From contig CAMYVI010000147.1 of the NCBI GenBank assembly GCA_947302185.1, forward strand, positions 1 through 6,522: 6,522 bases of DNA. The letters are read 5' to 3'. Under the pieces are notes generated by a model. That model saw only the letters and a list, made by a program, of their open reading frames with translations, was not told the DNA's origin and did no database searches. The position numbers were made by a program, and so were the translations under genes. This document shows positions 1 through 5,717 of the stretch, one piece after another. Origin of the DNA: an uncultured Lachnospiraceae bacterium (GTDB lineage Bacteria; Bacillota_A; Clostridia; Lachnospirales; Lachnospiraceae). Each line of letters opens with the position of its first letter. Within the stretch, counting starts at the first letter, position 1.

Positions 1-271
1 TCAAACCCCTTATTATGACCTGTGCGTTACATTCCCGAACAAAGTTCACGGAAAGTCCCTCGAATGACTTAATTGTCACATTGGGGATACTTTTCGTGAC
101 TTCCCTAAGTATATTAACACGTTCTTGAGTGGAAAACAACGGAGTTTTTTGCGAATTGAACAAAACTCCGACGATAACCTCATCAAACTGCTCGCTTGCT
201 CGCTGGATAATATCCAAATGTCCATATGTGACCGGATCAAACGATCCCGGGTATACTGCTCTGTGTATCAA
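1..271 (-). CDS. coaD: Phosphopantetheine adenylyltransferase, N-terminal part (runs off left edge)
   Basis: CoaD transfers AMP from ATP to 4'-phosphopantetheine to make dephospho-CoA, the penultimate step of cytosolic coenzyme A synthesis. The 90 complete codons here begin [20 protein letters not shown], the nucleotidylyltransferase signature. The TxGH nucleotide-binding motif is at residues 15-18 and the phosphate-contacting PGSFDP stretch at 8-13. The visible part ends at VIIRGL, a conserved family segment, and the remaining half (about 70 residues, with the ISSTxxR motif) lies outside the window. The start is a TTG at 269-271: no ATG or GTG lies in frame between it and the preceding gene, the family N-terminus aligns with it, and a strong GAGGTGA site sits 7 nt upstream. 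It is the last visible gene of the mgsA-rsmD-coaD unit; rsmD-coaD adjacency is common in Firmicutes. Identity is very secure; the start is well supported. Confidence 0.96.
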   Translation of the reverse strand, partial: MIHRAVYPGSFDPVTYGHLDIIQRASEQFDEVIVGVLFNSQKTPLFSTQERVNILREVTKSIPNVTIKSFEGLSVNFVRECNAQVIIRGL

Positions 272-278
272 AAGGGAA

Positions 279-285
279 TCACCTC
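279..285 (-). promoter_or_regulatory. coaD ribosome-binding site overlapping the rsmD stop codon
   Basis: On the minus strand GAGGTGA is followed by a 7-nt spacer (TTCCCTT) and the TTG start of coaD. The TGA inside this site is the stop codon of rsmD, so ribosomes terminating on rsmD finish on the coaD binding site. This supports the TTG start and suggests translational coupling (inference). Confidence 0.8.
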
Positions 286-833
286 GTCTTTTTCAGGAAA
301 ATATGCTGGCTTTGACCATAGCGGCGTTCCCTGAATATTTCGTAACCCAAATCAGGCAAATACGAAAAATCCGTTCGCGGGGAAGCTTCCACTACGACAA
401 GCCCATCCTTCGCGGGAATCGAGCTGTGTGCCAGCAATTCAAGCGTTATTTTTTCAAGTTCATGGTCAAAAGGAGGATCCATAAAAATTACATCATACGG
501 TTCTTCTGACTCTAATCCGGGAAGGATCGAATTGACATCGCCTCTGATGAGCCTTGCATTCTCGGTAAGATGTGTAAACTCCAGATTTTCAAGAATCAGA
601 TTCTGATGTGCGCGAGTCTTTTCGATGAATGTGCAATGTGCACATCCTCTGCTCAGAGCTTCGATACCGATCGACCCGCTTCCTGCATAAAGATCGAGAA
701 AGCGGCAGCCCGGAATCCAGGGCATCAGTATATTGAACAAGGTCTCTTTGGTACGGTCAGTTGTCGGCCGCACATCCATGCCTTTGACCGTTCGAAGAGG
801 CATGGACCGCGCTGTTCCGGCTATTACTCTCAT
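279..833 (-). CDS. rsmD: 16S rRNA (guanine(966)-N2)-methyltransferase RsmD
   Basis: A 184-residue class I SAM-dependent methyltransferase, the usual length for RsmD, which makes N2-methylguanine at G966 (E. coli numbering) of 16S rRNA in the assembling 30S subunit. The N-terminus [15 protein letters not shown] leads into the diagnostic [15 protein letters not shown] block at residues 22-36. SAM-binding motif I is [19 protein letters not shown] at 45-63. An acidic strand end, FIEK, follows at about 69-72, where the SAM ribose is usually bound. The catalytic motif MDPPF (N4/N6-type DPPF) is at 118-122. The C-terminus carries the typical [13 protein letters not shown] strand. The ATG overlaps the mgsA stop in an ATGA arrangement (830-833), and no strong Shine-Dalgarno precedes it, so translation probably depends on mgsA. 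No anomalies are visible. Confidence 0.96.
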   Translation of the reverse strand: MRVIAGTARSMPLRTVKGMDVRPTTDRTKETLFNILMPWIPGCRFLDLYAGSGSIGIEALSRGCAHCTFIEKTRAHQNLILENLEFTHLTENARLIRGDVNSILPGLESEEPYDVIFMDPPFDHELEKITLELLAHSSIPAKDGLVVVEASPRTDFSYLPDLGYEIFRERRYGQSQHIFLKKTR

Positions 834-1240
834 GATACGTCACTGCTTTTCATGCTGAGCCGCCAGTCAAGATCTCCTCTTCCGAGACCCAGAACAAGAA
901 GCTCGGCTGTTGCTATGTTGGTGGCAACGGGGATATTATTCCGGTCACACGCCGTCACGACGGTGCTGACATCCGGGTCTTTCGGATCGATCATATTCGG
1001 ATTGTAGAAGAAAATGACCATATCCATCGCATTTCTCTCAATCATTTCCGTGAATTGTTTATCGCCGCCGATAGAACCCGGAAGGAACTTATGAACATGG
1101 AGATTGGTCACATCTTCTATTCTCCGCCCGGTTGTTCCTGTCGCATAAATGTCGTGTCTGGAGAGGATTCCCTTATATGCAATGCAGAAATCCTCTATAA
1201 GCGTTTTTTTGCTGTTATGAGCTATGATTCCTACGTTCAT
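830..1240 (-). CDS. mgsA: Methylglyoxal synthase family protein with an altered active site
   Basis: 136 residues. The family converts dihydroxyacetone phosphate to methylglyoxal plus phosphate, a cytosolic glycolytic bypass that relieves sugar-phosphate build-up. Family signatures seen: IIAH at residues 5-8, YATGTTG at 32-38 (phosphate loop), GGDKQ at 58-62 with D60 matching the E. coli catalytic base D71, DPDV at 88-91 with D90 matching D101, and NIPVATNIATAELL at 102-115. Departures by hand alignment to E. coli MgsA: D20 to N9, S65 to P54, D91 to N80, H98 to K87 and R107 to T96. It may therefore be a divergent enzyme or a non-canonical homologue. The frame is open up to 1324, but family alignment and an AAGGGG site 6 nt upstream place the start at the ATG 1238-1240. 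It heads the mgsA-rsmD-coaD unit, has its own promoter, and overlaps rsmD by 4 nt. Family membership is secure; catalytic activity is uncertain. Confidence 0.88.
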   Translation of the reverse strand: MNVGIIAHNSKKTLIEDFCIAYKGILSRHDIYATGTTGRRIEDVTNLHVHKFLPGSIGGDKQFTEMIERNAMDMVIFFYNPNMIDPKDPDVSTVVTACDRNNIPVATNIATAELLVLGLGRGDLDWRLSMKSSDVS

Positions 1241-1246
1241 GTCACA

Positions 1247-1252
1247 CCCCTT
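1247..1252 (-). promoter_or_regulatory. mgsA ribosome-binding site
   Basis: AAGGGG on the minus strand lies 6 nt before the ATG at 1238-1240. It decides the start, because the same reading frame is open for 28 further codons upstream; those codons translate to unconserved, AT-rich sequence that overlaps the promoter. Confidence 0.75.
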
Positions 1253-1295
1253 AAATTGCTTATTAAAATGATATTTGAATGTCGATATCAATATT

Positions 1296-1324
1296 ATTAT
1301 AGCAAATTCTACAAAATCAAGCAA
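1296..1324 (-). promoter_or_regulatory. Candidate extended -10 promoter for mgsA-rsmD-coaD
   Basis: A perfect TATAAT at 1296-1301 is preceded by TTTGC, giving the extended -10 form TGnTATAAT. Seventeen nt further upstream is TTGCTT at 1319-1324, a weak -35 that matches TTGACA at its first three bases. The predicted transcription start is near 1289, giving a leader of roughly 49 nt before mgsA. The whole element lies in the 118-nt gap after recG. I saw no intrinsic terminator between recG and this promoter, so readthrough from recG is also possible. Confidence 0.6.
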
Positions 1325-1358
1325 TATATTTTGGTGAAATTCATCGATTTGACGATAT

Positions 1359-3404
1359 TTATAGTGCTGCTGTTCGATTTTCAGCGTCCATATACTGTTT
1401 GAGCTTTGTACGAAGCAATTCGTGTTCGGGAGAAATCAGACCGGGATCATCATGCATTATTACTGCCGCAAGATCTCCCGCTTTCTTCAGAATATCTCTG
1501 TCCCGCTGTATGTCAGCTATACGAAAAGAAGCCTCTCCGCTTTGACGGATTCCCAGGAGATCTCCGGGTCCTCTCAGTTCAAAGTCTTTTTCGGCTATTT
1601 CAAATCCGTCATTGGACCGTCCAAGGATTTCAAGTCTCTCCATTACATCTTTGCTCTGCTGTCCGGTCATGAAAATACAGTAGGATTGCAGATCACTTCT
1701 TCCGACTCTGCCGCGTAGCTGATGCAGTGTGGCAAGCCCGAAGCGCTCGGCATTTTCTATCATCATGACTGTGGCGCCCGGGACGTCTACTCCGACTTCT
1801 ATGACTGTTGTGGAAATAAGTATCTGAATTTTCCCGTCTGCGAAATCCGTCATGACAGCGTTCTTTTCTGCAGGTTTCATTCTCCCGTGCAGCGGTTCTA
1901 TTGTGATCCCCGGTAAGCAGTTTCTTATTTTCGCAGTATATTCAATGACATTCTCAGCCTGCAGATCTTCTGCAGGTTCGATCATAGGGCATACGATGTA
2001 GGCCTGATGGCCGGCTTCTATCTCCTTCCTGATAAACTTCACGGCATTCGGCCTCCATGTCGGATCGACGACACAATTCTTAATAGGAAGCCTTCTGGAA
2101 GGCAGTTCATCAAGTATGGAAATATCCAGATCGCCGTAATATATGACTCCGAGAGTTCTCGGAATCGGCGTTGCTGACATGACCATCATATGCGGACGAT
2201 GGTCTCTGTCGGCGAGAGCCTGTCTCTGATAAACGCCGAATCGGTGCTGTTCATCTGTTATGATGAGAGCCGGGTTCCGGTATTTTACGGAGTTCTGAAT
2301 AAGTGCATGCGTACCGATGACAGCGTTAGCGTTGCCGGATGATATATCTGAAAGCGCCCTGCGTCGATCCCCGGTGTTCAGCGATCCTGTGAGAAGGATG
2401 GGATGAACAGAGTTGAGATTCATGTTCCTGCACATTTTTGAAAGCTTCTCATAATGCTGTCTTGCAAGAACGTCCGTGGGAGCCATAAGGACACTCTGGT
2501 AACCTGCGGCAGCCGTCATGATCATGGCAAGGAAAGCGAGAATCGTCTTGCCGGAGCCTACATCTCCCTGCACAAGTCTCGACATTATGCGTCCCGAAGA
2601 CAGGTCCTGTTCGATTTCGTGCCATACATTCAACTGCCCCCCGGTAAGACGGTAAGGCAGTTTCTCAATGACTTCTTCAGTGAGCCATGTTTCCGGCAGT
2701 CTGTAATCAGATTTATTTTCACCGTCTTTGTCTCTCAGCTGTCTTATGGCAAGAATAAAAAGAAAGAATTCATCAAAAGCAAGCCGGCTCCTTGCGCGGA
2801 CAAGACTATCGTGATCAGGCGGAAAATGAATATATCTGTCAGCCGTCTCTCTGTCCATGAGATCAAGTGCTCTGACAAATTGTGGAGACAGATATTCAGT
2901 CCCATATCCGGTAGTATCAAATGCCTTCTTCACGCATTTTATGACTGTGTTATTGGACAGACCTTTGGTCAGTCCGTAAACCGGATTAAGAGTTCTGAGT
3001 CTGGAACTGTATTGTTCGGGAGAAAAAATCTCCGGATGTTCCATGACAAGTGTGCCATGTTTGGAGTTTACATTGCCTCTGAATACATACTGGGATCCTC
3101 TTTTAACGACAGATCTGATGAATGGAGAATTATACCATATAAGGCGGATTTTTCCTGTACTGTCATGAACATCAAGTGAGATAACCGTCACTTTTCCGCC
3201 CGTATACATGGATATCCGTTCGGTCACCGTTACGGAAATTGCACTCTTCTTCCCCGGTGAAAGGGAATCCAGGCTTTCCGGCTCGGTGTACTCGTCATAA
3301 TGAACGGGATAATACTCCTTTAAAGATTCGACGCTGTACACGCCGACTCTGGAAAAAAGTTCTTCGGTTTTAGGTCCTATTCCTTTTAATTCGGTCAATT
3401 GCAT
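1359..3404 (-). CDS. recG: ATP-dependent DNA helicase RecG
   Basis: A 681-residue superfamily 2 translocase that reverses stalled replication forks and drives branch migration of Holliday junctions and D-/R-loops. The N-terminal helix-hairpin-helix-like LKGIGPKTEELF is at residues 6-17. The OB-fold wedge domain spans roughly 50-135. The helicase core has Walker A GDVGSGKT at 280-287, the APTDVLA segment at 308-314, the DEQH Walker B box at 384-387, SATPIPRT at 410-417, STTVIEVGVDVP at 531-542 and motif VI QLRGRVGRS at 562-570. The RecG-specific TRG region (GRSNDGFEIAEKDFELRGPGD) covers about 595-615. Length matches Firmicute RecG, though the N-terminus is a few residues shorter than many. The ATG is only 14 nt downstream of a strong hairpin and lacks an obvious Shine-Dalgarno site. 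No frameshift or missing motif is visible. It lies between fakA and rsmD, the usual Clostridia neighbourhood. Confidence 0.97.
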   Translation of the reverse strand: MQLTELKGIGPKTEELFSRVGVYSVESLKEYYPVHYDEYTEPESLDSLSPGKKSAISVTVTERISMYTGGKVTVISLDVHDSTGKIRLIWYNSPFIRSVVKRGSQYVFRGNVNSKHGTLVMEHPEIFSPEQYSSRLRTLNPVYGLTKGLSNNTVIKCVKKAFDTTGYGTEYLSPQFVRALDLMDRETADRYIHFPPDHDSLVRARSRLAFDEFFLFILAIRQLRDKDGENKSDYRLPETWLTEEVIEKLPYRLTGGQLNVWHEIEQDLSSGRIMSRLVQGDVGSGKTILAFLAMIMTAAAGYQSVLMAPTDVLARQHYEKLSKMCRNMNLNSVHPILLTGSLNTGDRRRALSDISSGNANAVIGTHALIQNSVKYRNPALIITDEQHRFGVYQRQALADRDHRPHMMVMSATPIPRTLGVIYYGDLDISILDELPSRRLPIKNCVVDPTWRPNAVKFIRKEIEAGHQAYIVCPMIEPAEDLQAENVIEYTAKIRNCLPGITIEPLHGRMKPAEKNAVMTDFADGKIQILISTTVIEVGVDVPGATVMMIENAERFGLATLHQLRGRVGRSDLQSYCIFMTGQQSKDVMERLEILGRSNDGFEIAEKDFELRGPGDLLGIRQSGEASFRIADIQRDRDILKKAGDLAAVIMHDDPGLISPEHELLRTKLKQYMDAENRTAAL

Positions 3405-3418
3405 ATTATATACTCAAA

Positions 3419-3459
3419 AGCTGCCGTATGCATTCCGTCAGGTAATGCATACGGCAGCT
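3419..3459 (-). terminator. Strong hairpin between fakA and recG, probable intrinsic terminator
   Basis: A perfect 16-bp inverted repeat, AGCTGCCGTATGCATT at 3419-3434 and its complement at 3444-3459, encloses a 9-nt loop. In the minus-strand transcript the stem starts 45 nt after the fakA stop and is followed by UUU (four U counting the last stem base), then GAG. That is a short U tract, so termination may be partial. Read on the plus strand the stem is followed by GAAAAATT, which is not terminator-like. It ends 14 nt before the recG ATG, so it could also act as an RNA-processing or stability element, or affect recG translation. Confidence 0.65.
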
Positions 3460-3504
3460 GAAAAATTAATCTTCAAGAACGTTTCGGAAGTTCTGCAGGT
3501 CAGA

Positions 3505-5187
3505 CTACTCAACAGAGAGAATCACGTAATAGATTGGCTGTCCGCCGTTATTGACCTCTACATCCACATCGGGATAAGCTTCCTGGATCCTTTCGCAAAG
3601 CGCTTCGGCGTCATCTTCGGAATAGTCCGAACCGTTATATATACTGATCAGTTCGGAGTCTTCATCGGTGATTTTTGACAACATGTCCATGACTACATCG
3701 GATATATCGGTACCGACCGCAAGGATTCCGTTGTCACCGATTCCCATGATATCACCGGATTTTATCTCTACTCCGTCTATCTTTGTATCCCTGACAGCAT
3801 ATGTGACTTCGCCTGTTTTTACGGACTCAATTTCTTCGGTCATATCGGCCGCATTGTCTTCCGGAGATTTTTCGGGAACAAAGCTTACGACTGCTGTTAT
3901 GCCCTGCGGGATAGTTTTCGTTGGAATAACGAACACATTGCAGTCCGTAGTGAGTTCCTGTGCCTGATTTGCTGCTAAAATGACATTTTTGTTATTCGGC
4001 AGAATGAATACATTTTCAGCGTGAGCTTCCGAAATTGCGTTCAGCATGTCGTCGGTGCTGGGATTCATTGTCTGTCCGCCCTGAATAAGGACATCCACGC
4101 CCAACTGCTTAAATAATTCAGAAAGGCCGTCGCCGATTGTCACTGAGATAAATGCAGTCCTTTTTCTCGGCTCCTCCTGTTTCGCTTCCTCTGCCTTTTT
4201 TTTCGCGGCGAGCTCAGAATCACGTGCTGCCTGAACTTCTTCGGATTTAAACAATCTTTCCTGGTGCTCTTCACGCATATTGTCGACCTTCATGCGTGTG
4301 AGCTGTCCGTATTCAAGACCTTTTTCAAATGCCTTTCCGGGATGATTTGTGTGTACATGTACCTTAACGATATCATCACCGGCTACAAATACAAGACTGT
4401 CTCCTAAGGAAGCGAGGTATGATTTCATGTTGTCCTCGTCTTCTTCAGTGAACTCTTTATCTAACTTGACTATGAACTCGGTACAGTAGCCGAATGTTAT
4501 TTCATCTGTGCTGATCGGCTGTGAGACCGTGCGAAGATGAACTTCGGGTGCTTCAAAATTAAGCTCTATCTCCAGACCGTTAAAAGCATCGACCGCTCCG
4601 TGCAGAACTGTCATAAGACCCTGTCCGCCGGAATCGACTACGCCTGCTTCTTTGAGAACGGGGAGCATCTCCGGTGTTCTGGCAAGAGCTTCGTCTCCCT
4701 CCTTCAGTATGGCTTCAAAGAATTCTGCGAGGTCAGACTTATCTTCTATCTCTGCAGCCTTGTCGGCCATGGCTCTGGCAACAGTCAGGATTGTTCCTTC
4801 TTTCGGCTTCATGACCGCCTTATAGGCAGTTTCCACTGCCTTCTGGAATGAAAGGGCAATCGTTTCGCCGTCTATATCATTGTAATCGCGAATGACCTTG
4901 GTAAAACCTCTGAGGAGCTGGGAAAGAATAACGCCTGAATTTCCTCTTGCACCACGCAGCGAACCGGCTGATATCGCTTTTGCAAGTTCGTCGATATTGG
5001 GGTGCGTGAGCTTATTGACTTCGGTGGCGGCGGACATGATAGTCAGGGTCATGTTAGTGCCCGTGTCACCGTCAGGAACAGGGAAAACATTCAGCTCGTT
5101 GATCCAGTTTTTCTTTATTTCGAGGTTCTTGGCGCCGGAAAGAAACATTTTCCGGAGCATAACCGCGTCTATTAAATGTGTACTCAC
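3505..5187 (-). CDS. fakA: DAK/YloV family fatty acid kinase catalytic subunit FakA
   Basis: 560 residues, close to the roughly 550 usual for FakA/YloV. In this family FakA phosphorylates fatty acids held by a DegV-type FakB partner, and the acyl-phosphate feeds PlsX/PlsY phospholipid synthesis at the membrane. The N-terminal DhaL-type ATP-binding domain (about 1-200) carries NVFPVPDGDTGTNM at 33-46, where D39, D41 and probably N45 bind Mg-ATP. It also has GSLRGARGNSGVILSQLLRG at 75-94 and DSGGQGL at 185-191. The middle domain has GYCTEF (C235) and VHVHT (H277, H279), matching the Cys-His-His zinc site described in S. aureus FakA. A highly charged linker (about 314-343) leads to a C-terminal domain from about 344 onward. 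Translation starts at GTG (5185-5187), 7 nt after GGGAGG. It lies 16 nt after yloU, the standard partner gene in Firmicutes. No DegV/FakB gene is in the window, so the partner must be elsewhere. Confidence 0.93.
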   Translation of the reverse strand: MSTHLIDAVMLRKMFLSGAKNLEIKKNWINELNVFPVPDGDTGTNMTLTIMSAATEVNKLTHPNIDELAKAISAGSLRGARGNSGVILSQLLRGFTKVIRDYNDIDGETIALSFQKAVETAYKAVMKPKEGTILTVARAMADKAAEIEDKSDLAEFFEAILKEGDEALARTPEMLPVLKEAGVVDSGGQGLMTVLHGAVDAFNGLEIELNFEAPEVHLRTVSQPISTDEITFGYCTEFIVKLDKEFTEEDEDNMKSYLASLGDSLVFVAGDDIVKVHVHTNHPGKAFEKGLEYGQLTRMKVDNMREEHQERLFKSEEVQAARDSELAAKKKAEEAKQEEPRKRTAFISVTIGDGLSELFKQLGVDVLIQGGQTMNPSTDDMLNAISEAHAENVFILPNNKNVILAANQAQELTTDCNVFVIPTKTIPQGITAVVSFVPEKSPEDNAADMTEEIESVKTGEVTYAVRDTKIDGVEIKSGDIMGIGDNGILAVGTDISDVVMDMLSKITDEDSELISIYNGSDYSEDDAEALCERIQEAYPDVDVEVNNGGQPIYYVILSVE

Positions 5188-5194
5188 TTCTTAT

Positions 5195-5200
5195 CCTCCC
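5195..5200 (-). promoter_or_regulatory. fakA ribosome-binding site
   Basis: GGGAGG on the minus strand, 7 nt before the GTG start of fakA, lies inside the 16-nt yloU-fakA gap. It fixes the non-ATG start, which also matches the conserved family N-terminus (LIDAVMLRKMFLSGAKNL). Confidence 0.8.
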
Positions 5201-5203
5201 GAA

Positions 5204-5560
5204 TCAATCAATCACACGAATACCGTCAATCAGAATGTCGATATGCTCAACGGTCATACCGGTGAATTGCTCCAGCTTATAACGGACACTCTCTTCGAGA
5301 TTGTCGGACATGGCCAGAAGATTGACACCGTAGGAAACTATACAATGTAGGACCAGCGAAATCCTGTTCTCTTCTATCTTCACGTTGATACCATATTTCA
5401 GGCTGTCCTTTTTCAGAAGGTGTACAAGGCCGTCCTTCATGCTGATCGCCGCCATGCCAACGATGCCGAAGCAGCCGACAGCCACAGAACCCGCATACGT
5501 AGCAATTACATCGGAGCTTACAGTAACTTCGCCGTACTCGGTCTTTATGCGTCCTTTCAT
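5204..5560 (-). CDS. yloU: Asp23/Gls24 family envelope stress response protein (YloU-like)
   Basis: 118 residues, typical of the small YloU/Asp23 family (DUF322). The biochemical role is not settled. S. aureus Asp23 is membrane-associated and linked to cell-envelope stress, and the yloU gene sits before the fakA/yloV kinase in many Firmicutes. Seen here: the N-terminal GRIKTEYGEVTVSSDVIATYAG, the glycine-rich GCFGIVGMA at about 29-37, a central strand-rich block (INVKIEENRISLVLHCIVSYGVNL, 58-81), and the closing VEHIDILIDGIRVID, where the family typically ends in a V.I.V.G strand. No signal peptide or membrane helix is evident. The frame opens at an ATG at 5573-5575, but GGAGGT at 5568-5573 sits 7 nt before the ATG at 5558-5560, making the latter the start. 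It is first gene of the yloU-fakA unit. Confidence 0.9.
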   Translation of the reverse strand: MKGRIKTEYGEVTVSSDVIATYAGSVAVGCFGIVGMAAISMKDGLVHLLKKDSLKYGINVKIEENRISLVLHCIVSYGVNLLAMSDNLEESVRYKLEQFTGMTVEHIDILIDGIRVID

Positions 5561-5567
5561 ATACTTT

Positions 5568-5573
5568 ACCTCC
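5568..5573 (-). promoter_or_regulatory. yloU ribosome-binding site
   Basis: GGAGGT followed by AAAGTAT and ATG on the minus strand. Its position overlaps the first codons of the longer reading frame, so it argues for the downstream ATG at 5558-5560. Confidence 0.85.
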
Positions 5574-5593
5574 ATATCCTGTAAAAGAAATCG

Positions 5594-5638
5594 TTTTCAG
5601 ACGATATTCAAAGGTATTATATACGTTTTGTCTGAAAA
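5594..5638. repeat. 9-bp inverted repeat flanking the yloU promoter -10 box
   Basis: TTTTCAGAC at 5594-5602 and its exact complement GTCTGAAAA at 5630-5638 are separated by 27 bp, with centres 36 bp apart. The candidate -10 box at 5616-5621 lies at the middle. One arm falls in the promoter spacer and the other just downstream of the predicted transcription start. This layout suits an operator bound by a dimeric or looping regulator, but it could also be chance in AT-rich DNA; I do not recognise the motif. Confidence 0.35.
5616..5621 (-). promoter_or_regulatory. Candidate -10 box of the yloU-fakA promoter
   Basis: A perfect TATAAT in the minus strand, within CGTATATAATACC, lies about 55 nt before the yloU ATG. 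No good -35 is present: the hexamer 17 nt upstream reads TTTCTT within a pyrimidine run. Predicted transcription start is near 5608. If real, it is either a weak sigma-A promoter or one needing an activator. Confidence 0.45.
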
Positions 5639-5679
5639 AAGAAAGTAGATATTTGAATGAGTTATTTAAGGGTTACCTG

Positions 5680-5695
5680 AACTGCATTTGCAGTT
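5680..5695 (-). terminator. Weak hairpin after the dockerin gene
   Basis: AACTGC and GCAGTT form a 6-bp stem with a 4-nt loop, 22 nt after the stop codon of the beta-helix/dockerin gene. No U tract follows directly, so this is a poor intrinsic terminator; it is listed because the gene should end transcription in this gap and nothing better is visible. Confidence 0.2.
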
Positions 5696-5717
5696 TCCCG
5701 GAACAATCATGCTTTGA

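Noticed and set aside
129..509. Plus-strand open frames opposite coaD and rsmD
   Set aside because: They are shadows of conserved minus-strand genes, with no recognisable protein features.
1241..1324. Upstream extension of the mgsA reading frame by 28 codons
   Set aside because: The extra residues are AT-rich and unlike the family, they overlap a good extended -10 promoter, and a ribosome-binding site precedes the inner ATG.
2454..3179. 241-codon plus-strand open frame
   Set aside because: It lies entirely antisense to recG, whose motifs are intact; the translation shows no family features and it has no ribosome-binding site I can support.
3419..3459. The palindrome considered as a mobile-element end or attachment site
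   Set aside because: There is no transposase, target duplication or second copy in the window, and its location just after a stop codon fits a terminator better.
4892..5350. 152-codon plus-strand open frame across the fakA-yloU junction
   Set aside because: It is antisense to two well-supported genes and its translation shows no recognisable domain.
5561..5575. Earlier ATG for yloU (MEVKY...)
   Set aside because: Its first codons are themselves the GGAGGT ribosome-binding site of the inner ATG, and no Shine-Dalgarno precedes the outer one.
5590..5605. Small hairpin ATCGT/ACGAT in the yloU leader, considered as a riboswitch or attenuator
   Set aside because: The stem is only 5 bp, with no conserved riboswitch core and no terminator following; it is more simply part of the AT-rich leader.
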